A stretch of DNA of 64,000 nt, taken from the NCBI GenBank assembly GCA_963556255.1, contig OY744608.1, forward strand, positions 28,619,028-28,683,027. The letters run 5' to 3'. The position numbers were made by a program, and so were the translations under genes. The stretch comes from Allolobophora icterica (Eukaryota > Annelida > Clitellata > Crassiclitellata > Lumbricidae). Shown piece after piece: positions 21,975 through 34,527 of this stretch (the stretch's first letter is position 1; each line of letters begins with the position of its first letter). The notes beneath the pieces are model-generated. The model saw nothing but the letters and a program-made list of their open reading frames with translations, was not told where the DNA came from and ran no database searches.

Positions 21975-24900
21975 TCACTTCTGTGAGTAATATCCTATGA
22001 GAGCATTGTGAGAAGGATCCCTCCCACGAAATCTTCGGAAGACTTCACTTGCTGGAACACCACCACCAAGCGACAGATAGGTATCCCGAAACCTGGAAAT
22101 ACGAAAATAATTGATCAAGGAATGCTGGAAATTGCTGTGATACAAGTCAAATGTCAAAGCAATTACGTCAAAAGTGACTAATCAGAATGTAAATTTTCAA
22201 GCAGAACTTCCAGACAGTAGAGCAAGGGCAAAGTCCACACAGACGTCATTCTGATTCACTGTGGTTTAGTGGTAACCCCATGAAATCAGATACTCTGGTT
22301 CAGTGGTAACCCCATGAAATAAATTAGGAATTCATATAAATTAATAATGGTCAAATTCATCAAAAACAACGTAGCTGCGAAAGAGTTAAAGGACCATCTT
22401 TGGCTATGCATATACTGATGGAACGCAGGTTAAGAAGCTCATTCTCAAATATATCTATATATATATTTACGTATGATTCTATACATTACTGCAAATTCCT
22501 GTACTGTTAATACATCCTATCACGTCAAACACAGCATCAGTAGTCATCATGCAACCGCGCATTTAGCGGATTCAGGTGTTAACAGATTGTGCATAAACAG
22601 GGCTGTACTGTATCTCGTGCAATAACTTACCTCCAGCCAACAGCAGCCAGATTTTCTGTATTTTCTAGACCAACTTCTTCAAAAGCCTTGTAGATATCAG
22701 CAGCAATCATCTAAAATGAGTTCGTCAATTGTTCATTTAGTTTTTTAAAGATTTCTAAAGCCTCACTTTCTTTAATTTCAACATTTTTGCATCATTTGGT
22801 CCTACAACATCAGGTCTACATTATCACCTCATCACTCTTACCCTGATGGTTCGATAGTAAAGTCTAAAAACTGAAGTTAAACAGCCTATATTATAAATTT
22901 CCGTGCGGGCATGAACTTGAACTCATCACTGTACATGTCCAATCAACTTCTGCAACTAACTCAAAAGACAGTCCTATTCAAATCTAATAAAGAAACTGTG
23001 CACATTCTGTGATGTAAAAATTGAGTCAGAGGCATATCCAGTGACACTAAAAGAGACATCGTTTTGAATTTTAATAATTTTATTAAAACTGATTTGAGAC
23101 ATTTTAATTATGTAAATGAGTTACTAATGGTGTGGTTAAAATTTCTGAACCGGTAGGATGAAAACTCGGGAACTGACCTCAGACCACTTGAATGAATAGT
23201 AGGCTGCTGGATACTGATCGGAAAATATTGCTGTGAGTGAACACGGATGGTTGTCATCCTCATGCAAAGGAATAGGAAGGAACTGTTTCCACAAACGCTG
23301 CATCATACGAATCCAGTGCTCAGAGCTGAAAATCAACCAACATTGGAGTTGTCAAATTTAAGAAACATTTATTCAACATCAGAATTTACATCCTGGGAAA
23401 CATTTATGTACAATGTACACTGTTTAAGAAATCCTGTCCCATTTCTTAGCACAGTGTGTAAATCTTATTGTTTCCTATTAAATACTGCCAGATTCTTTAT
23501 GCATTTACCATATTTGTTTCTTATTTGTTGCAGAACGTTTTGTTTCACCAAAATTAAAGTCGATCACTTTTCATACAAGCACATGAATAACTACAAAGCA
23601 TCCTTGCTCTTAGCATGTTGAAGTGACATTGAAAATGTTCGCAGATCAAAAATAAATACTAAAACGTCATAGTTGGCTAACACATAGTAAAAACAGAACA
23701 CTTCTCTGCAGAAACAAGGCTAACACTGACTAACCTGATGTACAATTCCATATCGAATGCACTGAAATACAGCTGCCTCATAGTGTCATATGCACTCATG
23801 TGGCGATGTCCTACAAACAGTAGTGCAGTCTACAGTTTGTTTACATTAAACATGATATATTAACTTGTATCTTTATCATATAATTTAAACTGAAATTCTA
23901 CTGGTTAAGAAAGAGACTATCATCAAACTTAATACCAAAACCGTTCTCATATAAACCCAGAAGATCAAGATCTTCCTTTCTGTAATAATTTTGTCATAGA
24001 TACTGTCTAGTTTTGTATCAGAAACTAGCAAAATAATAATTATATCCAACCAATTGTCAGGTCAACCACTCCTAAATCCATCCACATATGCTTGAACTGA
24101 ACTTAGTTTACTCACTCTTCAGTAAGATGTCGACAACGTCGTCTGGTAGTTGTTCTTGCGTCACATGATGGCTGCTGAGCGATTTTAACGTGTGTTGATT
24201 ATGTAAGAGCATAGACATGACCATAGCACAGATCTGAAGAGAATCCCATTCCACATTTCTCTGCCCTGCAATCTCACTGTATGGAACATTTGTCAGCATT
24301 TGCTGGAGACCATGCCCAAACTAAAAGCAAAGCAGAACATAGAAAATATAAAGGATACAGAGAAAAAACTAAAAAACACTACTTTAATAACAATTACTTA
24401 TTACGAATTCTATTTCCAAATATGTAGTAAAGAAATAAGATATCTTCTGCCTGACACTGTAACCAGTTCTAACTGTAGTGCTTGCAACTACAGAGCAGTC
24501 CCATTTACATACAATCTGTTTAAGCATGATTGTGCTTAACTGGCGGTGCACCATGCTTCCAAATGCTACCACTTTAACAAGTGAAACACAAACTTTCTGT
24601 ATGGCACTACATGGTACAATATTTGCAAAATCAATTTAAATGCTGCACTGGCTAGTATTCAGTTTCACTGTCAGTATTTTAGACAGCATGTATGAGCCGT
24701 ACACAGCTGCCTGAAAATGGGGCAGGCTTCAGCTGGCTGTTAGCCCTGCAAGGTGCAGTACAATTCCAAAGCATGAGAACTTAACATTGCTGCACATACC
24801 TCCACTTCCAACTACTACTAGCAGCCAGTACCTGATATAAATTATAGTACTTGAGCTCATGCCTGCCCCAGCCAGTCTAGCTACCCATGGCAGGAGCTTA

Positions 24901-27900
24901 GCAGTTGTATAAGCAGGGGTTACAACAGCTGTGTACCCATGCGCTTAGCAGTCCAAACAATGCCTGGTAACAGCAGATGTTAATGTAGCCAAAAACATAT
25001 TGTCTATATTATAAATTTGTTAATCACAATCACTTTTGTTCATAACCATGCAGCAACGTAGTCTTTCAAAGTAAAAGCACAAAATCATATGATAGTAGGC
25101 TAAAATTGAAAGTGTCTTCACATCAGACAGCCATTGTCTTAGCTTTCTAGGCACACTAAGACTGACATGCTGTATTTCAGTACAGCCCTCTTAACCTGTG
25201 GACTCCACTAGTACATGCATCTCAACAATTGTGCAAAAATGTGTCTGCACTGTAGTATGATGAAAAAAACTTATTCTAACAAATGTCCATTTTAGAGGAG
25301 TATACATTTAATACATGATATAAAAAACAAAATATTGCCCCTTACCTCATAGAAGAGTGACTGCAACTGATCAAAACTCATAAGTGACGGCTGAGATCCC
25401 AGTGGACAATCAAGATTTAAGTTCAAGTAGCTGATGGGTATTGTACCCAGCAACTTACTGTATTCTGAAAATAAGCAAATGTTTGGCATAAAACCAAAAG
25501 TGAATAACTTATAAAATGTCCCAAGCTAAAGAAATAATTTAGTGATATATCTACCTTCATATGCTGTTAGACTTCATAGCTTTCTATTTGTAAGCAACAG
25601 GAAACACTGAAATATAATGCCATCTTTGAAATTTGTAAAATTTAATACTCTCCTATAATTAAGTGCATTACATTTTTCATTTTGATCTGTGCAGAGACCT
25701 ATGAGAGACCCACTGCATGAAAAACGTGGTTGCTGCAAGCAAAATGTGGCCATTTTGAAACACTAAACTGCTTCATCAAAAACCACATAATAAAATCAAC
25801 CAAAAGCAACACAAAAAAGAAACAACTACATAATTATTATAATAACAAAACAACACACAAGATAAATGGTCCGATACTGCCGCATGAATGTTAAAATCTG
25901 ACTGACCTCGCCCAGCCTCCATCCAAGTACCACTAAGTTTTTGTGAATGTCTCAGGTACGGGTCAATATAAAATGAAGCAATGTGTTTTCCACCTAAAGC
26001 AAAACACATAGACCTCTGGAACTCATTCAGGTAATCGTTAATCAGCTAGTCAGTTGAGAAAAAGCATATCAAGCAACAGACAATGAAATCCTTCACAACT
26101 AATGATCTTGCAGACCTCAGCTAGTCAGTTGAGATAAAGCATATCAAGCAACAGACAACGAAATCCTTCACAACTAATGATCTTGCACACCTGATCAGTT
26201 TCTTACAATCATTTCAGGCTGAATTTATTTTAAACAGATCTAGTGCTATCACTTTAGCAATGCACCCAGTTTTGCTGAACTGTTTGTCTTGCATCTTCCA
26301 AATAAAGCTGCAAGACATGTTTAGCATCTTGACACCCAAAGAGGAATGACTCCTATTATTATTATTCATTCATTGAGCCCCACTATTTATTTACCAGGCA
26401 TCAATCGATGGTGCTGAGTAATTGCAAGTGAAGGACTTGCTCAAGGTCAGTACACAGTAACCATCTCAGGAGAGGCTCGAACCTGTACTATAAATGTTAC
26501 AAGGCGAGCACTCTAATCAGATCTGTTACCATACAAGTTCAAACAAAAGAAATCTTAGCTTGTAGGCAAGTAAGACAAAATGCCAAAGCTTGATCAACAG
26601 GCTTCACGCTAATGAATGTCACTGTTACAGTTGAAAAGTCTTAAGAATTGCTTGCTGTGCAAACACCAAACAACATTCAGATTACTACAGACAAATAACT
26701 TACTTTGCGAATCAGAAATTTTGTAAAAATTGACATCCTTGTGCCAAGTTTCAACTTCATTAGTACACTCCTATAAATTTCAAAAAGCAGATAAAGACTC
26801 TTATAAAAGCATCAGACACATCATTTTTGTGTCAAATATACAGGAAAAGCTAAAAGATTATAATCCAAACATTTAAGCTCTTCTTACAGCCTTAAAGAAG
26901 GAAATTCACTCAAGAACATACATGTACTAAACTCCTTAAGCATTTTCTTTACAACTCCAAGCAATACAGACATGTTTTAGACAGTTTTAAAAACAAGCCC
27001 ACTGACATTGATAAATCTATCATGTCTTACAATAAAAATTATCTTAATTTTAAAATTAAGCTATTTGCCAGTATAAAAATTTCCAAAAAGCTAAAGATAT
27101 AATAAAAATCGGCTAGAAAGGTGGATTGCTGATATCGATTTTACCCAGAATCCACATAAAGCCAGAAAAACTCACTGTTATCGTTATTCCAAACAGAGTC
27201 TGACAGAGTGAGAACAGACGTGAAATAACAGTTGGGTAAGGAAAATATTCTGCAACATCTGCAGGGCCAACTCTATAAAAATATAAATCACAACTGAGTC
27301 AATGATTAGTAACAAAACAAAAATAGTAAACCAAGTAATTGCTGCTATTGTAAAATAAGATAAAAATTACAATACTAAAAAATTATTATTAGCAACTATT
27401 ATTATAACTCATACAACATCAAACATATCTAATCTCATCTGAAAGATGTACCTGCAAGGCAGACAAGCTGCAAGTCTACTTGTGGGCACAGCAACAAAAT
27501 CCTGTTAACTATGTCTGCCTGTTTAAGTAGCTTACGCACATGCTATGATGATCAACGTACCAGTGATATTTTACTTCTGAAAATAATTCCTAATTCAGTT
27601 CTAATTCAGTTCTGAGCTCTTGAATTTTACTTCTAATTCTAATTTTACTTCACAAATAATTTTACTTCTAATTCCTATTTTAGTTCTCAAATAATTTTAC
27701 TTCTTATTTTAGTTTTCCAAATAATTATTAATTTCCGTGCTGTAAAACTACATATGCAACGCTTGCAGAGAGAAGCACACCAAACCTGTCCCGAGAAAGA
27801 AAAAACTGTTTGAAGTAAAACAAGGGGTGAAGCTTTAGTCTAACAATGCTGGTAATTTGAATTTTGAGTCGTGTGGTTATCATTAATACGAAACGAAGAA

Positions 27901-30900
27901 TTATCTAGTATCAGCGAAACCGGGCAGGCCCTACTCTGTGGACAACCATATCCAAAACGCTGTATAGTCGCTGATGGAATTAATTCGAGTCAGTCGTCAA
28001 GATCTAATGCTCTTAGGCTATGCCAGCGTGTTACCATTCATCTATCCCCCTTCCAAGACTTATATTGCTTGTATTTTTCCAGCTAGTGCTGTTCCACAAA
28101 TTCCATCATTTTCCTCGATTAGTACTTGGCATGTAGATCTGCCTGCACATGTAGTTTCGTCGAAATGATAAACCCAATCTATCTCGCTTCCTTCCGGTCA
28201 ACATTCTCGATAAACACGTAATTTTACAATTTAACGATCAAACCCGAAATAAAATGGCGTATGAAACTGAGGTCGTTGGTACGCAATTAAGTGGGGACAA
28301 TATTAGCCTATTAGACAACGAAGACCAAAGATAATAGAAATGGTATGCCGCAGCGTCTTCATCTCAACCGAAGTTTTCCAATGGATTTTGTTTGGAACGC
28401 GTGCAATTTTACCGGTACTCGCCTTCGTCTCAACTTAAGCGCCACAAGAAGTAAAATGATTTTACTTCTGAAAATAATTTATAATTTCGTTCTTAATTTT
28501 AGTTCGGCAAATAATTCCTAATTCAATTCTTAATTTCGTTCTTTCTGCTGAAATAATTCCTACTTTTACTTCTAGTTTTCGTTAACGAAATCAATTATTT
28601 TTACTTCTAATTTTAGTTTTCGTTAACGAAAATATCACTGCATCGTACTTGAACAAATGATCCCGTTGACGTCGGCGCCAGTAAGGCACGTCCCACATCT
28701 GAAGCTTATCTGTGAAACCTTCTGACCGAGCAAACTGCTGAAGACTGGCCAACTCTTCTTCACACAGTGACTGGAACTTGATCTTAAGGCTAGGTACAGA
28801 CATTCAGAACAAGCAGTTTAATAAAAATTTCTTTCCTGAATGATTACACCAAAGGAAATGATGAGTTTCTTTCTGAAATCAGTGCGATTCCAACTTCATT
28901 TGGCCATTTTACAACTTATTCCGTATAACAGTTATACAGCAACTGTGACATAATGACATCCTGATATCACACAAGTCATAACAATTACCTTGCAGTGGTT
29001 CTGAAAAGGTGGTATACTATTTTCAAGACCTCTGAGGTGCATCATTGTGACATCTTTAAGCTCTGATTGCAACAGCATAAAATATAAAGGTTGTTTAAAA
29101 TCAAGTCAAATACACACAAAAGGCTTTTCAATACACAAGGCACCTATATTGTATAAAATCCATGGATTATTACCACACAAGCACCACCTTGCACATTTCT
29201 GCGCTTTGATGCATTTCTGTACTGGCTTCGATTCATGCTTTGATGGTCAATGTTACAGCATATGGAAAGTGTAAAGGGGCAACCCTGCCAGTGGAACAAC
29301 ACAGTTTCTCATGGGTTTACCTATTGACAACCATCAACTGCTAAAACAAACTGCAATGTAAACTTTTGCTTTGGTGATCAATAAAACATATATGAATTGA
29401 ATTGAATATTTCATATACTATATATAGTGCTTGACGATCTTTCTGTTCTATCACGGTTTCACTATGTTAGGTTGGTAGTGCCTCTGACAAGTTTCTCTTG
29501 AAGTGGCACTATATAAATTTGCAATTATAATTTACCAGCACTAATAAATATGCACATGCAAGAAAACCTTCAGTAACAGTAATTTTTATTTTATGCAAAA
29601 ACAGAAGGCAGTTAATCACCTATCGATCATGCTCATCACATTCTCAATGCTCCCAGCCATTTTTGTCTCCATTGACATTTCAGCAAAATTGCTGAAACCC
29701 AGCTTGTTGGCAATATCTTTTCTGAAAAACAAAGACAATTAATTCAATCAAGTCTAGCTAACCATGCACAAAACAGCCACATCAATTTCTTAATATCTCT
29801 AAAAAATTTGTTTTTGCAGTTCTGAGACTACTGATCAATTGGTCAGATCCATAAGAATTTCCTGAATATGAAATGGCAGCACAAATCAGAGGTTACATTA
29901 CAACAATGACCACACCCATTTAAAGCAACTTTAACCCCTTGCCTGGGGAAGCCGTATATATACGTCATAGCGTAGCCTTCCAGCTGCCAGGGAAGCCGTA
30001 TATATACGTCAAGCACGTTATTGATTTTCGCTGGCTTGGAGATGCCGAATAAATACGTCGTACAAGACTAAATTGTTCTAGATTAGCTATACTGTCGTGC
30101 TGAAATTATTCTAGGTTAGTTATTCTAGGGTAGGACAAGAGTTATTATTAGTAAAGGCCATTTGTTGACAACTTTCTAGTGTCAACAACTTTAGATTCTG
30201 TTTAGTAAATTTTCGTTTAGTAAAACCATGGCATCAAGAGGTCGTAAGCGAACATCAGCGGAAGTTTTGGCAGAAATATTTACGGACGATAATTCTTTAT
30301 TCTCTTCAGATTCAGAATTAGATGATTCAGAATTTGAACTCGATAGCTTAGATAGCGACTACAACGCGCAGAGTAGCATACGTTTGATGTTGCATTAAGC
30401 GTTAGTCGTTCCATGTTTCAAGGATTATCACACTAAATTACAGCAAATATTTGTCCTGAACAGTGACAATAAGTCTCATTATGAACATTTTCATTTATTT
30501 ACTCTTGATTTAGTAGTAAAAACTGAAACTGATACTAGTCTGATAATATTGAAACTAATAAGTTAAAGAGCATCCTACAAAATTATGTTTTCAGCTAAAT
30601 TAATTCCCCAGGAGCTGGTTGTTAAACGCATAGGTTATTCCCCAGGCAAGGGGTTAATACAATGCAATGTAATAAGCCATATTAACAAAAAAAACTGGAT
30701 CCAGAAATGTGCATTTGCTTAAGAAAAGTGAATAAAACTAAGGAACAAAGAGCAGATAAAGTAACAAAGCAATTATCTCACATGGACTTAAAGGACCTTT
30801 TGGTATTCATACAGAGACAATGCAAAGCCACATTCCCTATGACATTAAGGAAATGTCCTTTACAAACCAAATACTACAAGTAGTTTATCTGCAACCTACC

Positions 30901-33847
30901 TATGTACGCGAATGTCCTCAATGATTATATGATTGGACAAGTTCTGTTCGTCCTGCGATATAGAAGACCGGCTGTTGTAGGCCTGCCAGACATTCCAGCG
31001 CGTCATTCGATGGTTGCAGTATTCAAGGAATGGCTGGTAAATATTCTGATTGAGGTTAACGCGCCATGGACCTCGACTCGGATTCAATCTACAAGACACC
31101 AAATGAGAGAACAGAGAACTGCTTACCACACGTTCAGTAAACACCCACACACCCACACACTGTTGTAACAGCCAATTCTGTTACAACTAGATCAGCTAAA
31201 TGAAGTTCTGTTATTTAAAATAAACCAGTCTGTTTCAAATATGACAAAAAGGACTTGTGCAACTGTCAAAACGGAGCCACACTGACTGGAGTAAAAGAGG
31301 CCAGACAATTTACATTAACTTTTAATAGTAACATAAACTGTATCAATTAATGAAAAATCTCTGTAGTGGTTTAAAAAACGTTTCTTTAAAACATTCATCT
31401 AAATGTTTAGCATATTCCTAGCATTAACTGCAGCAGTCCACATACTTGTCAGCAGCCATCTGGACCAGCACAGCCTTCGGTAACTCTGCGATCTCAGAAA
31501 AGTCATCAATTGTGTGTGTAAACAAATTGTGTGATAGCATCACTCGATTTCTGCAGAAACAATGGAGGAAAAGAAAAACCTCATATTAGCTCATAATTTT
31601 ACAAACAATACCACTACAGTTACAATAGAAAAACCGATATATGAAACCAAACTTAAGCATTACTATTATGCTTCATAGGCACAGTAATTAACTTGCATAC
31701 TCTAAAGTTTCAATAAACAAAATCAATTATATTAAATGAAATATATAATCACAGAACTAATATAGAAAGTTATAGACAAGGAAGATGATAGAAAAATGGC
31801 AAAATAAAAAAATAACTACAAAACATGCTGCTTTCAATACATGCTGCCTAATGAGCGGAGAATTCAGTTTGAAATCTGTTTTACAGCTTACAGAGTATCA
31901 TATTGAAATCAACTAACCTATTTCAACAAAGCTCACCACTCAGAGCAAAAGAAATTGTAGTCAATAAACCTACAATCTGGTTCTCGCTGTGCCTTACACA
32001 AGCACAGACTCAGCATTCAGGCCATACTACGGGCTAGACCAAGGTCCTAGCTTTTGAACTCGCTGCCAAGTTCGGTTTGCTCTATAGCTATTCGATGCCA
32101 TTCATGGCTAAACTCATCTGTACCACCTAGCTTACCCACTGAAGCCACCTTCTGGATTTCCTGACCTTCTGGGTTTAAACTGGACTTCTCAAACAGATAA
32201 TGATTGTGAACTGAGTTTTCACTTTGAAATGAATGTCGATTGATGCCTTGTTCATTGCAAAATCAGTGCTATTCAAGTCCCGCGATTAGAACACACTGCA
32301 TAATTTACGATACAAATAATGTTCATTCCTCATACCTGAAATGATTCTTTGCTTCAACAAGCTTTCCAAGCAGCTCAATGAACTGTTTTTTCTCTGGAAC
32401 AGTCAGGTCAATTCCATTAAGACGAGCTTCCAGAAGATACATATCAACGAGCCTTTGCTGGAATTCATCCAAGTGTTGTTTATCACCATTCACCTCCTAC
32501 AATTCAAAGCACATGATGTTACAAAAGTCGATTGATTACACAAAAATATTGGTACACGCTAACACTACTGACGCAGTGGGCGTTGGTAATGGCCCTGTGG
32601 TGATGCTGTCATCAACTTTGTGTTCGTTATACAGTTGATCTGCAGCTTCTATATCAACTGCCTGACATCTGAGAGATTCAGAGAGCTGTCATCTGAACTG
32701 TTTAAATTTTTTTTCAGATGCCAGTAGTTGCCAAAATGAAATCATATGCTCAGCAGTAGGTGTGACTGGAAGTTCCATGGCTGCAGACAAGGTGACATTT
32801 GGTGAAAGGAAGCAAATGCTTATGGCTTTCAAGTTCTGAACTTTGGGATAGGCCACGCAGTTGTCAACTGTCATAACACTTATTCTGACCTCTAACTGAA
32901 ACTATTTGTCCAGTGTCCACAGCCAACTTTCAAATATACAAGGAAACACTCGGGCAAGCAATTCACATGATACTGCAATGGATTTGCGATTAGGTTACCT
33001 ACCTTAACTGCATGGTAAAGACCTTGATTAATCCAACGTTCATTTTTGGCACGCTCCACTTGAGGATGAATCTACAAAAGAATTCACAGCTGATTCACTG
33101 TCATCAATCTGTTATCCAATTACAAGCTATCATACATTATTACCATTCAGGATAGGTTGGCTCATTATGTTGTCATGTTTTAATCAGTAGAGCCTCGCTG
33201 TTTTCATATGCATTAATGTAACAATTTTCCTCAATTCAAAGCAACTCATTGATTAAGGCTTCTATATAAATTAATGTCTCAATTTAAAATATCACCAAAT
33301 TGCCTTCTCTATGCATAAATAGTTATTCACTCAAGAACAAGACATAAGGTATGAAGGAGGAGCTTAGGCAATGTCAAGTAACTAAACAGTTAACACAAAC
33401 ATTTAAAAAATTCACTAAAATGTTTTCTTAGGTGCTAATGCAATGATCTCAGTGCTAATGTAAAATCAATTCACCAACTGAAGAGTTCTTCCATATGCAC
33501 TGCATGGTTACCAGCTTCACGTGGTAACATGATGCCAGTGCTCTACCCCAACACAGTAGTACTTAATAAAGTCACACTTCTACAAAGCCAAGTTAACTGC
33601 AAAGACCTTGTGAAATTACGAGGATAAAAGGTTTGCACATAAAATATTTAGTCAAAGACTATTAACTGATGATAAGTTTAAGGTATACAATACACAAACC
33701 CTCTGAAAGGCCACTCGATAACCATCTGTGTTCTGAACATAGTTGAGGTTTTTTGTTGTTCGCCAGGCGTAGTTTAGCGGAACTGATAACCGCTCAATAG
33801 GATCGAAGACATTACTGAAGTTCTTTGGTACTTTTGCATCTGAAGCG

Positions 33848-33880
<33 letters not shown>

Positions 33881-34495
33881 TATTTATCATATATATATAT
33901 ACTGGTTATATTTATCATATATATATACTGTGTGTTTATTTCACCATAAAGGTAGAACTCATTGCTTTATACTTTGCATTTTACAGTTCAGTTTCAAGTA
34001 TGTATATTTGATAATATGCCATTACTTTTTAGAAATTTCTCAGTAGCTCAATGCTGCTTCCTCATAAAAGCACACTGACCCAAGAATGTTCATGGAGTAA
34101 ACTATTACACCTTTAGTGAAACAGTAATAATGTAGGGATAATAAAATGCTAGCCACATATTCTACTGTCTGATAATAATAATAATAATATTCATTAATTC
34201 AAACTGACAAGTACGCAGTAAGATTACATTGAAACATGACAGTACAATGAAGATCTTAATTAAACACACGGTTTGGCATCCACGCAAGGTGCCGCCCTAG
34301 AGGGGGTTACGGGTAACGAACCACTATCTAATGCTATCCTGGCCATGAGTGTTACCATTACTCTATCCCCTCTCTTGACTTCTCTGACATTCGACAATTC
34401 AACCCTTCACCATCAGTCATACATACTCTTTAATTTTCCATGATGTTGAGAATACAGAAGCAATTCCAAAGATACTACATATTGCTTAGGCAAGT

Positions 34496-34527
<32 letters not shown>

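Noticed and set aside
28984..29053. A 12-base microexon in the M3 gene (CAG-AACCACTGCAAG-GTAATT)
   Set aside because: It has acceptor- and donor-like ends, but the neighbouring exons already join in phase without it and the family length fits without the extra residues.
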